Assembly (NCBI GenBank): GCA_949316235.1
Contig: OX438743.1
Coordinates: forward strand, 30,287,242 to 30,351,241
Direction of reading: 5' to 3'
From: Oegoconia quadripuncta
Taxonomy: Eukaryota; Arthropoda; Insecta; Lepidoptera; Autostichidae
DNA: 64,000 nt
Below are positions 23,134 to 33,046 of this stretch, one piece after another. The stretch's first letter is position 1. Every line of letters begins with the position of its first letter. The notes below the pieces were generated by a model. The model was not told the origin of the DNA. It worked only from the letters and a program-made list of their open reading frames with translations, and made no database searches. A program made the position numbers and the translations under genes.

Positions 23134-23159
23134 TTGATAGTTGGATTACAAGAACCATA

Positions 23160-23560
23160 TACAGGGTGAAATTGAATACCTGTTCTTGAATATTCTCATT
23201 AAATGGTGACGCCACTCTTGATTACGAATAACTTTCTCCAAGGCACCATATTCGACTTCGAACAAAAAAATTTCGATTACCAATACAAGGTAAACCATAC
23301 TGAAACCACCTTTACTATGGAAGACCAACAATTTTCGGGAATTTGGCTATGGTTCTTAGTGGAAAGTTCTTCGTATACAGGAGTGGAGTCACCAGCCGAA
23401 AATTGTTGGATTTCCATACTAAATGTAGTTTCAGAATGGTTACTTTGTATGGGTTATCGATTTTTTTTTTCGAATTCAACTATGCTTCCTTGGGGAAATT
23501 TGTTAGTAATCAAGAGTAGAGTCACCAGTACATTGGAATTACACGAATTCAAATTCACTC
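23160..23560. mobile_element. Fold-back element TACAGGGTGAATTTG, copy 1 (right end cut)
   Basis: The left arm starts TACAGGGTGAAATTGAATAC. The right side runs through TTACACGAATTCAAATTCAC and stops without the final CCTGTA. Internal blocks (GATTACGAATAACTTT, AAATTTCGATTAC, GAAACCACCTTTA) appear in both orientations. The 129-codon frame across this element is an accident of the palindrome, not a gene. Confidence 0.75.
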
Positions 23561-23984
23561 TTCAACATTTAAACATGGACCTCACACTATGATCGCTACT
23601 GAAAGGTTTGCCCGGAATACCAGCCAGATTGTATCCCTTCCAGAAATAATATTCATGACAAACTTCTAAAATAAAATGTTACAGCACTTGCAAAACTCAG
23701 CCACATTTCGCACACGGTATACGTTTTCAAAACAGAAAGATAAATCACCCGAGGAGCTGAGAAACTCTGAAAGTGTCAAAACAAAACCTACGCGTATTCA
23801 TATCCAGTGTTGCGAGGTGTCCGCTACGCTGGTATAACTCAGTTATTCTTGCTGGTTCGAGTGAGATATAAAATCCGGACAAATGTATCATCAGTCAAGT
23901 AAGTGGGTTAGGGTCCATGCCCCAAATCGGGAGGTCTGAATGACGTATTTGTCCTATAGTTTTATCTAACTCTATCTAACTAAT
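23561..23984. other. No gene seen
   Basis: Anonymous DNA between two repeat clusters. Confidence 0.5.
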
Positions 23985-24430
23985 ATAATAGCTGCCAAAG
24001 TTTGGATGTTTGTTTGTTGCGCAATCACGGCGTAAGAGCTGAACGAATTTGGATGAAATTCGGTATATACGTAGAATATACTCTAGATTAAAACATAGGA
24101 TATTGTTTATCCCGTTAAAGTGAGTAGTTCCCACGGGACAAACAAATTTCCGCGATGAAGTTCCAGTTATTCCCGGCGAAGCCGCTAGCAATATTATAAA
24201 TGCGAAAATTTGGATGTTAGTTTGTTTATTTGTTTATTGCTCAATCACGGCGAAACGGATGAACGGATGTGGATGAAATTTGTTATATAGGTAGAACATA
24301 ACCTGAATTAAGACATAGGATATTTTTTACCCCGACAAAGTGAGTAGTTCCCGCGGGATAAACAAATTAAACACATCCGCGATAAAGTTCTTTCACGCAG
24401 GCGAAGCCGCGGGCGGAAAGGGGCGGCTAG
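23985..24430 (-). repeat. Two tandem copies of the TTTATAATATT...CCGCGGGAACTACTC repeat
   Basis: Read on the minus strand, each unit has GGCTTCGCC, CGGGAACTACTCACTTTG, ATATCCTATGT and an AATTTTCGCATTTATAATATT junction. The units are 23985-24195 and 24196-24430, joined at CTAGCAATATTATAAATG. It is the same general class as 22810-23133 but a different subfamily. Confidence 0.65.
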
Positions 24431-24619
24431 TTGCTTTATAAAATATGTGTACCATATTCATTGAGTCAACGCCAAAAAAAGTTCTCACCACTCATGACAT
24501 GTTTTTCGTTACGAATCTCAAGATGCTCAGCATTAGTTCAATTCCATAATATTAAAACATTAGTATTTTCCTCTAATAATTACTATGCTCCGCAGACTTT
24601 CAGGTGATTTATTCGCCTT

Positions 24620-24760
24620 CGCCTTCGCGCTTCGCACTTGACCTCAATCACACCTGATGTTAGTGAAGATGAGGCCGAAGGTGGAAGCGTACTGACCCGG
24701 AGACCCTATCCTATTAGGGGGCTTATTTATTTTCAGAGATAAGATAGCTTATCTCTGATA
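24620..24760 (-). mobile_element. SINE family B, 3' part
   Basis: CACTTGACCTCAATCACACC, GATGAGGCCGAAGGTGGAAG and CGTACTGACCCGG match the 3' half of the copies at 25690 and 28674 (minus sense). It then leaves the SINE consensus and runs into AGAGATAAG-ATAG-CTTATCTCT, a small perfect hairpin at about 24736-24757. Confidence 0.7.
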
Positions 24761-24865
24761 ATATAAAAATAATAAATACAAAAATAAAAGAAAATTCATC
24801 CCCACTCTACGGGTGGTAGAGTGGGGATGAATTTTATTTTATTTTTGTATTTATTATTTTTATAT
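24761..24865. repeat. Near-perfect palindrome (50-bp arms, 5-nt loop)
   Basis: 24761-24810 and 24816-24865 are reverse complements with a single mismatch (24790 G versus expected T), around the loop GGGTG. The arms contain ATTCATCCCCACTCTAC next to an AT-rich half. It directly follows a SINE fragment and another small hairpin. Confidence 0.9.
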
Positions 24866-25030
24866 TTATTAGTACCCTAAAAATATTTTTAAAGATTTTA
24901 CTTTAGCACTTTATCAGCGTGATTAATATTTATACCCATGTCAAATTACAGCTTTATTTACTAAGAGCCTCAAAGCTAAGCTTCGGACAGACAGACGAAC
25001 ATGGCGAACCCTTGTTCCTTGTTGACTACG
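24866..25030. other. Repeat-flank DNA, nothing assigned
   Basis: Contains ACTAAGAGCCTCAAAGCTAA, which reads like divergent repeat DNA. No firm call. Confidence 0.3.
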
Positions 25031-25625
25031 GAATCCTAAAAAGGAGCGTGTTCTCAATTCGACTGTAGCTTCAAATAAATTTGGTTGAGTCTAATCTTAA
25101 TCTGATGCTGCACTCCGGAGATAGATAATGTGATTTCTCTGTCCAAAGTGGTAGAAGCTGGGACTACTGACTGACAAATAAATGCATGAGCTCTATAATT
25201 ATTTACATTGGTACAGTGGTAAATGTTTGTGTGATGAATACGAACACCTTCGACTTCATCTTCACTTAACATCAGGCCAACTACCAATCCCTTGTGCATA
25301 AAAAAAAATATCCCTTATCTAGTATCCATAGCTTACACAAGCTTAGCTTTGGGACTAGATGATTGGTGTAAGTGTCCGAAATATTTATTTATTATTTATA
25401 TTGGACACCACCAGGCTTTATCACCAGATAAAGCCTATCAAACAAAAGAATCATCGAAAATATCAAAATAGGAGTAAATATGCGACCCCACCTTGGAAGC
25501 ACGTCCTATTAAATAAAAAAAGAATTTTACAAATCGGTCTATAAACGACGTAGTTCTGAGGTAACAAACATTAAAAAAATACAACCGAAATGATAATCTC
25601 CTCCTTTTTTGAAGTCGGTTAAAAA
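25031..25625. repeat. Fragments of the CCGACTTCAAAAAAGGAGG repeat class
   Basis: 25036-25062 (AAAAAGGAGCGTGTTCTCAA) and 25355-25405 (GATTGGTGTAAGTGTCCGAA then ATATTTATTTATT) match 26288-26315 and 26422-26460. 25540-25622 ends in CTCCTCCTTTTTTGAAGTCG on the opposite strand. These are typical lepidopteran LINE/retroposon 3' pieces. No coding part remains. Confidence 0.5.
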
Positions 25626-25689
25626 TTATATTAAATCATTAGATCGTTGAACTAATTGCTTGAAGACCAGTAAACTTTTTTTTTTATCC

Positions 25690-25995
25690 ACGACGGGTTA
25701 GCACTTGACCTCAATTACACCTGATGTTAAGTGAAGATTAGGCCGAAGGTGGTAGCGTACTGACCTGGAAACCCCAGGTTATTTGGGGGACTGGCTATCT
25801 TATCTTTGACAACCGGATCACAACAATGCTATTGGCGGCAGATTTAGATAAGATGGTGGTAGCTAGCCAGGCGGATATTTAATATGCCCTACCACCAACT
25901 AAACCGCGTACTAAATATGTACCCCGCTGGGGATCGAACCCGCGAGCTCCGAAACGTAAACCCAATGTTGTTTACATTGAGCCACGGAGGCGGTT
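25690..25995 (-). mobile_element. SINE family B, near full-length copy
   Basis: On the minus strand it starts CCGCCTCCGTGGCTCAATGT. It has a pol III B-box-like GGGTTCGATCCCCAGCGGGG, then GTTGGTGGTAGGGCAT, a GATAAGATAGCCAGTCCCCC block and a 3' end GAGGTCAAGTGCTAACCCGT with an A-rich tail (25677-25689). The head region is self-complementary (CTCCG...GTAAAC...GTTTAC...CGGAG). It gives the family layout: tRNA-like head, unique body, A-rich end. Confidence 0.85.
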
Positions 25996-26000
25996 AAACA

Positions 26001-26211
26001 TGGTTGCTCAACATCAAAATATAAAAAGATAACATTGTAGATACCTATTCACCTAATTCTGCGTTAACCAACCAAAATCATTTCCACATTAGCGGATAAC
26101 ACACAGTAGGTACTCCTTGGGGTAACACCATTAGTTACTGTCGACCTCGCGTGGCCCACGACTAAGATATTGATATTTGTGCCCGATGATAGATGGTGCG
26201 CTCGCGCTACT
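26001..26211. other. No gene seen
   Basis: Anonymous DNA. The plus frame 26177-26425 overlaps repeat fragments and is not considered coding. Confidence 0.4.
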
Positions 26212-26259
26212 CCGGACACTGCCTAAATATTGTCAACATAACGTAAACGATGTCAATAG
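26212..26259 (+). repeat. 48-bp direct repeat, left copy
   Basis: CCGGACACTGCCTAAATATT begins it and GTAAACGATGTCAATA ends it. The partner at 27398-27445 differs at about four positions. The two copies bracket about 1.1 kb that includes a frameshifted Cys-rich coding remnant. Confidence 0.8.
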
Positions 26260-26278
26260 TCTCACAAACTTTTCTTTT

Positions 26279-26462
26279 ATTAATCGACTTCAAAAAGGAG
26301 GTTCCCAATTCGACTGTTTTTATTTGTATGTTTATTACGCAATAGGGGTTGGCTTGACTTGCCTACACAAAATAGATGCAAAATATCATCGAGGTGCGGG
26401 AATCCAACAGCTTGCTTACCGATGATTGGTGTAAGTGTCTGAAATATTTATTTATTATTTTC
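26279..26462 (+). repeat. CGACTTCAAAAAGGAGGTTC retroposon-tail fragment
   Basis: CGACTTCAAAAAGGAGGTTC followed by CCAATTCGACTGT, then GATTGGTGTAAGTGTCTGAA and ATATTTATTTATTATTTT. Same class as 25031-25625. Confidence 0.5.
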
Positions 26463-27060
26463 TAATAACAAAAAAATACATTGTCTAATCTTGATAGATT
26501 TCAAGCTATATAGAGTGATTCATTCTGCCCCTGGAGCTACCCATTCCCGGTCTCCCATACAAACATGAACCCTGGAAATCTGGCCTGTATCCTCCGCAAT
26601 CGTAACCCAAAGTTAACAATATTAGCACAAGGAGGTGTCTCTCTTTCCTTACCTTTGCCGTATACTATTATTTCCCCAGAATTAGTTCCTTATTAATGAC
26701 ACTATCAAATGGTGTAATTATACAGTGTGGTTCTTTTTTTCAAAATGAATCAGGTACGATTCCTGGCTAGGAATATTGATTTTTCAAAAATCCAATGATG
26801 CAGTTTTAGTTTTCATCAAAGTCGGGGCCAAAGCCTTCTCTGTAGGAATAGCGGATATTCCGCATAGTTTCGTATTTGATGACCATATACCCACGCCCAT
26901 TTGAAAAATTTACTATATATAGCTGACAATTTGGAAACAACCATAACTCGCTAAAAACCATCTAACAACTATCCGTTTTTAATTAAAAAAAATCTACAAT
27001 AAAATCGTAGCCTGTTCTGGTGCTACGATGCCACAAGTGACACACACAAAGAGAGAGATA
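26463..27060. other. Anonymous DNA inside the direct-repeat pair
   Basis: No frame or motif recognised. Together with the neighbouring remnant it may belong to one decayed element. Confidence 0.35.
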
Positions 27061-27065
27061 AACGC

Positions 27066-27405
27066 TTCAAACCTAAAACGCCTCTTGTTCAGGATGGAGG
27101 ATTATAAATGTTCGTTGTATTATTTCTTTTCATGTGATTGATACAATCTCTGATTCCTTTTTCGACGCACATGATATAAATACAAAATTTTGCAATGAGT
27201 TCACATTGACCACACAAAAACAAAGATATTTTTTGGAAGGGCTATAACAATCTTTGTGAAGAGGAAATGGCGCTGGTAAATTGACAGAATTTAGGCCACC
27301 CCCTGCTTTCGAAGGAGAAAGCCCATCAAAATGAATAACTTTTGTCCTACAGCTTTTGCAGATACTTGTGATTATAAATGGTGTTAGTAACTGGTGCCCG
27401 GACAC
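27066..27405 (-). pseudogene. Frameshifted Cys-rich protein remnant, function unknown
   Basis: The minus frame 27130-27405 encodes MSGHQLLTPFIITSICKSCR, then VIHFDGLSPSKAGGGLNSVN, LPAPFPLHKDCYSPSKKYLC. After the codons for KKYLCF (near 27212-27230) a different frame looks like the true continuation: CGQCELIAKFCIYIMCVEKG then IRDCINHMKRNN, ending at a stop near 27068. CxxC pairs on both sides of the frame switch (CKSC; CGQC plus later Cys) suggest a zinc-binding domain interrupted by an indel. I do not recognise the family. The start overlaps the right 48-bp direct repeat. Probably the relic of a TE gene. Confidence 0.4.
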
Positions 27406-27445
27406 TGCGTAAATATCGTCAATATAATGTAAACGATGTCAATAT
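27398..27445 (+). repeat. 48-bp direct repeat, right copy
   Basis: CCGGACACTGCGTAAATATC...GTAAACGATGTCAATA, partner of 26212-26259. Confidence 0.8.
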
Positions 27446-28673
27446 TTTGCCAAGCGCTCTCGTTGGGGCGCAACATTTCCCGACATCGCTCGTGTCGCCT
27501 CGAATATTTCTTGGGAGGCGTAAATTGGGTGATTTACCCTACTCTTACGTCGTGATTACGAAAATATTGACTGCTAACAAAAGTGTCGCACGTGTTGTGT
27601 GTCAAACAGTTGGTGAAACACGGTAAAAAATATGGAGACGTCGAAGATTTCAAGAGTAAAGCAAATTATCGAGCAAAAGAGAACAGATTTCATAACGCTA
27701 TAACAGAAACAAGAGTGGGTACTTAGACGATTACATAATCTTATTCAAATAGGAAAATGCTGTTATACAACTTGTAATCTCAAACTCCACTTATTTAACC
27801 CTTTAATGCCAAATAATGTCAAGAAGTATCGCTGGAATGTTCATAAAGTGCCACTTTGCGCCTCTTCTGCGTTGTAATTGGATATTCGCATTACCCTTTG
27901 ACAGGTTGAAGCGTCAATTATGTGACGCTTTGTCTAATGGGCGTTACAGTTTTGTCTACATAGTAGAGTTTTACTTTATAAGTCCAGGAATAAAACAAAA
28001 TATAAGCATCTTCTAGTCAAATAGAACTAAAAAACGCCTTTAGGGGATCGATTTGGGTTTCCACGTTCGCATTATGTCACACGTACCTTAGAAAAAATCT
28101 ACAATTGATACTGCCCTTTGTGCACAACCTCTAGCTGGGGGCCCAGATACACAAGGCAGCAATTCTGGGTATAGCCCGCATTGGGAAACTTTAGCCTGGG
28201 CGTCAGCCCAGCCACAGGGCATACTTTAAGATTTTGTATTTTAATCAAAAATGTATTAAAAGATGTAGAAATAAGTTAAAAAGGATAGTCAATAATGTAA
28301 TAATAAATGTTATGTTAACGGTCTCATAAATACATCAATGATTTGTTCCAGGATCAACGAAAGGCAATATTCATCATTTCCAAACGTAAGGATCATTGCT
28401 CAAACTGCTCTATATTATTTCCACACCTGGTGCTTATTCTATTTATTAGGGTACCAAAAGAGAATCGGGAGAATCTAGAATACCAAGACCTAGATATAGT
28501 GAAATTATCAAATTTTCTTTAAGTGATTAAAGAATTACAAAGAAGACCCAAACGTTTACCTTTGGAATATCTCTGATCACCATATTTGGGATAAAGGTCG
28601 TGACTTTATATATGTATATATTTTTTTTAATACTTTATTTATACTTTATTTAAACTTTATTTATATTTTATTT
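27446..28673. other. No recognised gene
   Basis: GC-richer patches lie at 27455-27540 (ATCGCTCGTGTCGCCTCG) and 28105-28225 (CTAGCTGGGGGCCCAG). The plus frame 27378-27626 (82 codons) has no motif I know. Poly(T)/ATTT runs precede the SINE at 28674. Confidence 0.4.
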
Positions 28674-28978
28674 ATACTTGACTTCAATCACCCCTAATGT
28701 TAAGTGACGATGAGGTCGAAGGTGGAAGCGTACTGACCCGGAAACCCCAACACATTTGGGGGACTGGCTATCTTATCTTTGACAACCGGAACACAACACT
28801 GCTGTTAACATTGCTGCTTAGCGGCAGATTTAGATAAGATGGTGGTAGCCAGGCGGACATTTAAAATGCCCTACCACCAACCAAACCGAGTACTCAAACA
28901 TGTACCCCGCTGGGGATCGAACCCGCGACCTCCGAATCGTAAACCTAATGTTGTTTACATTGAGCCACGGAGGCGGTT
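28674..28978 (-). mobile_element. SINE family B, second full-length-like copy
   Basis: Minus-strand head CCGCCTCCGTGGCTCAATGT, B-box-like GGGTTCGATCCCCAGCGGGG, body GGTTGGTGGTAGGGCATTTT and 3' end GAAGTCAAGTATAAATAAAA. It carries an extra TTAACATTGCTG stretch at about 28800-28813 not present in the copy at 25690. Confidence 0.85.
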
Positions 28979-29686
28979 ATTATTATATCGATCAGTATAG
29001 GTCTTATTTGTGCGCGATAATACATATGTAATTCATCAAAAATATTCACTTCCCAAATAGAACTCTAACAAACAAACACGGTTAGTGAAATTACTCGACA
29101 TTGCATTTGACTTGCGAAAATTCATGCTGAAAACACAATACATGCAAAGTGTACACCGAACATGATTAAAGTTGAAACTAAATCGCATGCATTGTTGGAA
29201 ACCTCATGCTTACATTCAACTTCATTAAACTTGCAGGTGGCCAGTTCGCTTATTTCGTTAGAATTCATTAGGTAATATACATATAAATAGTGTTTGAAAC
29301 ATTAAACATGTTTGCAGGAGTTAGGGGACTTTTAGGGGAAATGTGACACAGTTCGACCAGACTTAGTGGTGCGACAGCCATGAACAACTGGGTTGTTTTT
29401 TCACCTCACCCTTTGATATGGGCATGTGGTATGACCGGTCTATCCTTCTCTCCTGGTTTGCGAGATCCACCCGGCCGAACAATTTCAGGAGTAAGGACGT
29501 CCCGCAAGCGATCTATAGCAGATCAGGGATTCTTTAAGTTTATGCTGATGCTTTAATTACCAGTTCACCACTGGTAATTAAAGCAAATCTTCCGATGAAA
29601 TCAAAACACGCGCGTATGTAATAGATTCCCGTCCAGCAGTGATTTCTATAGGTTATTGATTACATAAAAAAATATCCTTAGACATA
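28979..29686. other. No gene seen
   Basis: A short inverted motif ACCAGTTCACCACTGGT lies at 29558-29574. Otherwise anonymous. Confidence 0.45.
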
Positions 29687-29709
29687 CAAACTTCAAACTT
29701 CAAGCATTT

Positions 29710-29947
29710 ATTTCAACGTAAGATACATTATATCATTTGTTGAACGTCAATTTAAATCTACTGGAAATAAAAAAGTTAATTGTATTTATCTGTCAGTCGG
29801 TATGTCCAAGCTACTACCGCTTCGGAAAGGGAATTCATCTGTGGGAAAAAAAGCGGCGCAAGAAACCCTCAGGATCATTGTTGTTCTTTTTTTTTTTAAA
29901 TAAAGTATAAGTATAACTGATACAATTTTATAATTTTGGGGAGCTGG
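29710..29947 (+). repeat. Dispersed repeat, uninterrupted copy of the 17.3-kb element
   Basis: ACGTAAGATACATTATATCA, CGCAAGAAACCCTCAGGATC and ACAATTTTATAATTTTGGGG follow each other without the LINE tail found in the 17270-17610 copy. It extends up to the end of the adjacent SINE at about 29948. Confidence 0.65.
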
Positions 29948-29949
29948 TT

Positions 29950-30184
29950 ATACACATAGCGCCATCTAGTTTCACAGTAAGCAACTATAGGCTTGTGTTG
30001 TGGATACCAGATGGTTGATATACTAAATAAATATATTTTTTTTGTAAATAAATACTTGTTATAAATGAAAACATCCATAACTCGGGTACACATCACAGAA
30101 ACAAGATGCTCCTAGCGGGATTCGAACCCGCAACCTTTTGGTATAGTGGTTAGAGTTGCTAACCACTACACCAAACAGGTCGTC
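29950..30184 (-). mobile_element. SINE family A, longest copy
   Basis: On the minus strand it has the head GACGACCTGTTTGGTGTAGT, then GGTTAGCAACTCTAACCACT, and a perfect pol III B-box GGTTCGAATCC. A body follows with CCCGAGTTATGGATG, then a GTGAAACTAGATGGCGCTAT block near the end. It is tRNA-derived by its A/B-box layout. The A-box region is an inverted repeat of itself (TTTGGTGTAGTGGTTAG against CTAACCACTATACCAAA), which a normal tRNA would not have. Other copies: 32311-32475, 51312-51470, 4466-4563. Confidence 0.85.
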
Positions 30185-30220
30185 ATATAATATATTGTAA
30201 CAAAAACCTAAACACTAGTA

Positions 30221-30622
30221 TACAGGGTGAATTTGAATTCGTGCAAATCCCATTAGCTGGGACGCCACTCCTGATTACGAATAACTTTGTCCAAGGAACC
30301 ATAGTCGAATTCGATCAAAAAATTTTCGATTAACCATACTAAGTAAACCATTCTGAAACCACCTTTAGTATGGAATTACAACAATTTTCGACTGAATTCG
30401 GTTATGGTTCCTAGTGGAAAGTGGTTCGTAACCTGGAGTGGAGTCACCAGCCGAAAACTGTTGGCCTTCCATACTAAAGGTGGTTTCAGAATGATTTACT
30501 TTGTATGAATAATCGAAAATTTTTTGATCGAATTCGACTATGGTTCCTTGGGGTAAGTTGTTCGTAATCAAGATAGGCGTCACTAGTTAATGGAAATTAC
30601 ACGAATTCAAATTCATTCCGTA
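30221..30622. mobile_element. Fold-back element TACAGGGTGAATTTG, copy 2 (full length)
   Basis: The left end TACAGGGTGAATTTGAATTC and the right end, complement of TACGGAATGAATTTGAATTC, frame a 402-bp palindrome-like element. TA lies on both sides (30219-30220, 30623-30624), consistent with a TA target. Internal blocks are inverted around the centre at about 30425. There is no transposase. The 72-codon frame here is an artefact of the palindrome. Confidence 0.8.
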
Positions 30623-30624
30623 TA

Positions 30625-31138
30625 TAACTAGGTGAATACACTGGTATAGTAATAAAAACGAACGCAAACTTCTACGTATTTGCTCCAGTGCAATGCAAAA
30701 GGAATCTTGTAAAAAGATAGTAGGTAATATGAAACTGTGCGGTGAAAGTTCTCAAATAACGCAGGTTCTAGGATAGTCAGACATAGATAGACAACGACAC
30801 TGGAAGACGCAGAATGAAATAAGAAATGGTGCTCTCATTTTATAAAATAACGCAAGGAAACATGTGTTACATTTTCGCTACAGTTCTGATGTTAAGATTT
30901 ACAAAGGCATTGTAAGGACTGAGAATGTGAGAAAGGTGTTTATATTGATGCTACGCAGGATATTATTTTGATTTTGTAAGAATTTTGATTTTGAAATAAT
31001 ACATATAATTATTTAAACCTAGCTTTAAATAATATATTATATATTTTTATTTTCAAGCCTACGATTTTTGAAACAATAGTTCAACTTGTAGGTTGAAAAT
31101 GTTAAAAACAAATTTTATCCTGAGTGTGACCATTTTGT
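30625..31138. other. No gene seen
   Basis: Anonymous DNA leading into a minisatellite. Confidence 0.5.
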
Positions 31139-31308
31139 GAATGGGACAAAATGCGAATGGGACCAAATGCGAATGGGACGGAATGCGAATAGGACCGAAT
31201 GCGAATGGGACCGAATGCGAATGGGACGGAATGCTAATGGGACCGAATGCGAATGGGACGGAATGCTAATGGGACCGAATGCCAATGGGACCGAATGCGA
31301 ATGGGACC
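31139..31308 (+). repeat. Minisatellite, 16-bp unit GAATGGGACCGAATGC
   Basis: About 10.6 tandem units vary mainly at two positions (GGGACC/GGGACG; CGAATGC/GGAATGC/AAAATGC). A further unit lies at 31327-31348 after a short break containing TTTTTGAATTCGTGACG. The period is not a multiple of three and frames do not stay open, so it is not a coding repeat. Confidence 0.9.
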
Positions 31309-31348
31309 ATTTTTGAATTCGTGACGAAATGCGAATGGGACGGTATGC

Positions 31349-31667
31349 GTCAAACCCAAATCTAGAGTGCTAGTCTCTTTCTACGCTAGATACATACTCG
31401 TGTTCTACAATTATATATAAGACCTATAAGTCTGACTAGACCGGACATATTGTTGAAATGTTAGGAAATAAAAAACGGCATTATGTTGTAACGCAGCGCT
31501 TTTGCTAAAAGAATTCCCTCCAGACAATCTTGTCAACTGCAGTCAACATCTGTCGTCAATTGCAGTCGACGTCTGCTTATTACGAGTGAAGTTCCTTGTC
31601 AATCTCTTGCAACCGCACTAGACTGTTGTTAGTTGTTGTTTATTAATATTATAGTAATATTAAAGGG
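31349..31667. other. No gene seen
   Basis: CAACTGCAGTCAACATCTGT and CAATTGCAGTCGACGTCTGC at about 31534-31575 form a short imperfect tandem duplication. Nothing else. Confidence 0.5.
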
Positions 31668-31885
31668 GCAGGGCACATAATTCGTCGGTGGGGCATTAAA
31701 GTTCTCGGGTGGAGACCACGCACCGGCAAGCGCAGCGTAGGACGTCCACTCACAAGGTGGTCAGATGACCTGATAAAGGTCGCGGGAAATCGCTGAATGC
31801 AGGCAGCTTACGGTCGCTCTGGAAATCTATGAGGGAGGTATATGTTCAGCAATGTACGTCCTGTGACTGATATGATGATGAACTA
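31668..31885 (+). mobile_element. 3' end of an RTE-type LINE (fragment 2)
   Basis: Translation in one frame gives GWRPRTGKRSVGRPLTRWSD then DLIKVAGNR, followed by a stop and a shifted continuation. This is the C-terminal signature of RTE-clade LINE proteins. It ends TGACTGATATGATGATG. 5' truncated and frame-broken. Confidence 0.8.
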
Positions 31886-32310
31886 TTAATATTAAGCCAC
31901 TTCCATGTGAAGTAAGTCCTTGCAGGTAATACAGGTAGGAAAGCAGTAACAAGGCAAGTTTAATGCGCCCATATCGGAATATGCTGGTAAGTCGCGAACG
32001 GCTCGCGAACGCAGCACACCCTGTTTACTGCCCTTTTATAGCTTGAACGTGTTATTGTGGCTAGTAGCGATGAATAAATAGAATTGTGTTTGAATATTGT
32101 TGGTACCCAAATAGAAGGTTCTATTTTGCAGTTGCGTTTGTTTTGTTCAAATCAGTTTGATACTACTTAAAGAGGTAATTGGATTATCAAACGGAATGTT
32201 ACGCAAAATTTCAGATAATGGATTCCTTGTTCAAGGGATAATCAAGGCTATGAATGGGTTAGGAGTTCTTGGTGAGAGTATACCTTCAATTGTAAGTTGT
32301 AAGGTGTAAT
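31886..32310. other. No gene seen
   Basis: Anonymous DNA between LINE and SINE fragments. Confidence 0.5.
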
Positions 32311-32475
32311 GACGACCTTTTGGTGTAGTGGTTACAAACTCTGACCATTATACCAAAAGGTCGCGGGTTCGAATCTCGCTAGGGGCATATGTATTTGTTT
32401 GTATCATAAATATGGACATGTGTGCCCGAGTTATAGATGTTTTCATTTATAATAGTATTTATTTACAAAAAAAAA
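32311..32475 (+). mobile_element. SINE family A, head and middle
   Basis: GACGACCTTTTGGTGTAGTG starts it, then GGTCGCGGGTTCGAATCTCG (B-box with one change), then CCCGAGTTATAGATGTTTTC and TATTTATTTACAAAAAAAAA. It lacks the GATGGCGCT end block. The inverted A-box copy is present but mutated. Confidence 0.8.
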
Positions 32476-32529
32476 ATTATTTCAAAATTAATTGGCGTGT
32501 AAATATTTTTAGATACCTACAATAGATAA

Positions 32530-32830
32530 CGGCAATATGCTCGAAGATTCAACTGAGTAGGTATCCCAACAAGTGGGCTTTAAGATGAACTTGGACAAAA
32601 CGAAAATTATGACGAATGCCCGCATCGTGCCCACACCAATATGAGTATGACTCTCGAAATTATAAACGAGAATCTAGGAGAAGAGATCCGATTAGATGAA
32701 TCCAACTTCGAGAAAGATGCTAATCGTCGAATCTAAGTCGGATGGGTAGCGACCGGGAAATTGCGAGATGTCTTCTCGTTCAAAATACCTCATTGCTTAA
32801 CTGATGAAGTTTACGTTGACATTAAACTTG
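32530..32830 (+). pseudogene. RTE-type LINE reverse transcriptase fragment
   Basis: One plus frame reads MLEDSTE, a stop, then VSQQVGFKMNLDKTKIM. Another gives LEIINENLGEEIRLDESNFE then KDANRRI, a stop, VGWVATGKLRDVFSF. These match the palm/thumb end of RTE-clade reverse transcriptases (LxxASxxVGLxMNxxKTKxM ... SNFEKEANRRIQLGWAAFGKLR). Two stops and at least one frameshift show that it is dead. The matching 3' terminus lies upstream at 31668-31885, so the two fragments are separate or rearranged pieces. Confidence 0.75.
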
Positions 32831-32879
32831 CTAACAAGCGCCTGAGACGACTTTGCCGAAGGTAGTTCCCTGATAACCT

Positions 32880-33040
32880 GATCATTTTCTTGTCTTGGTC
32901 CTTATTTGGTGTCGGCGCAATACATCTTTTTCTTCCAATCTCCTCTATCAGCCGTTACCTCATCAATCACGCCCTTTTCGTTCACATCACTCCTCACACA
33001 ATCATTCATACACTGATAAGATATTTAAAAAAAAAAAAAA
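32880..33040. repeat. Possible repeat fragment ending in an A run
   Basis: GGCGCAATACATCTTTTTCT then CCAATCTCCTCTATCAGCCG and a pure A run at 33029-33046. The text resembles lepidopteran interspersed DNA I have seen, but no second copy is in the window. Confidence 0.3.
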
Positions 33041-33046
33041 AAAAAA

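Noticed and set aside
23203..23592. A 129-codon plus-strand open frame
   Set aside because: It lies wholly in the palindromic TACAGGGTGAATTTG element; comparable frames appear in the other copy (30365-30583) and carry no motif.
25920..25995. A tRNA gene on the minus strand
   Set aside because: It is the head of SINE family B with six copies in the window; no cloverleaf is possible.
26212..27445. LTRs of a retrotransposon
   Set aside because: The repeats are only 48 bp, lack TG...CA ends, and no polymerase or primer-binding site is recognisable between them.
30106..30190. A tRNA gene by its B-box and acceptor-like ends
   Set aside because: The anticodon arm is replaced by an inverted A-box copy and a SINE body follows; related copies at 32311 and 51312 confirm a SINE.
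31139..31348. A CRISPR-like repeat array
   Set aside because: Units are head-to-tail 16-mers with no spacers, and the host is a eukaryote.
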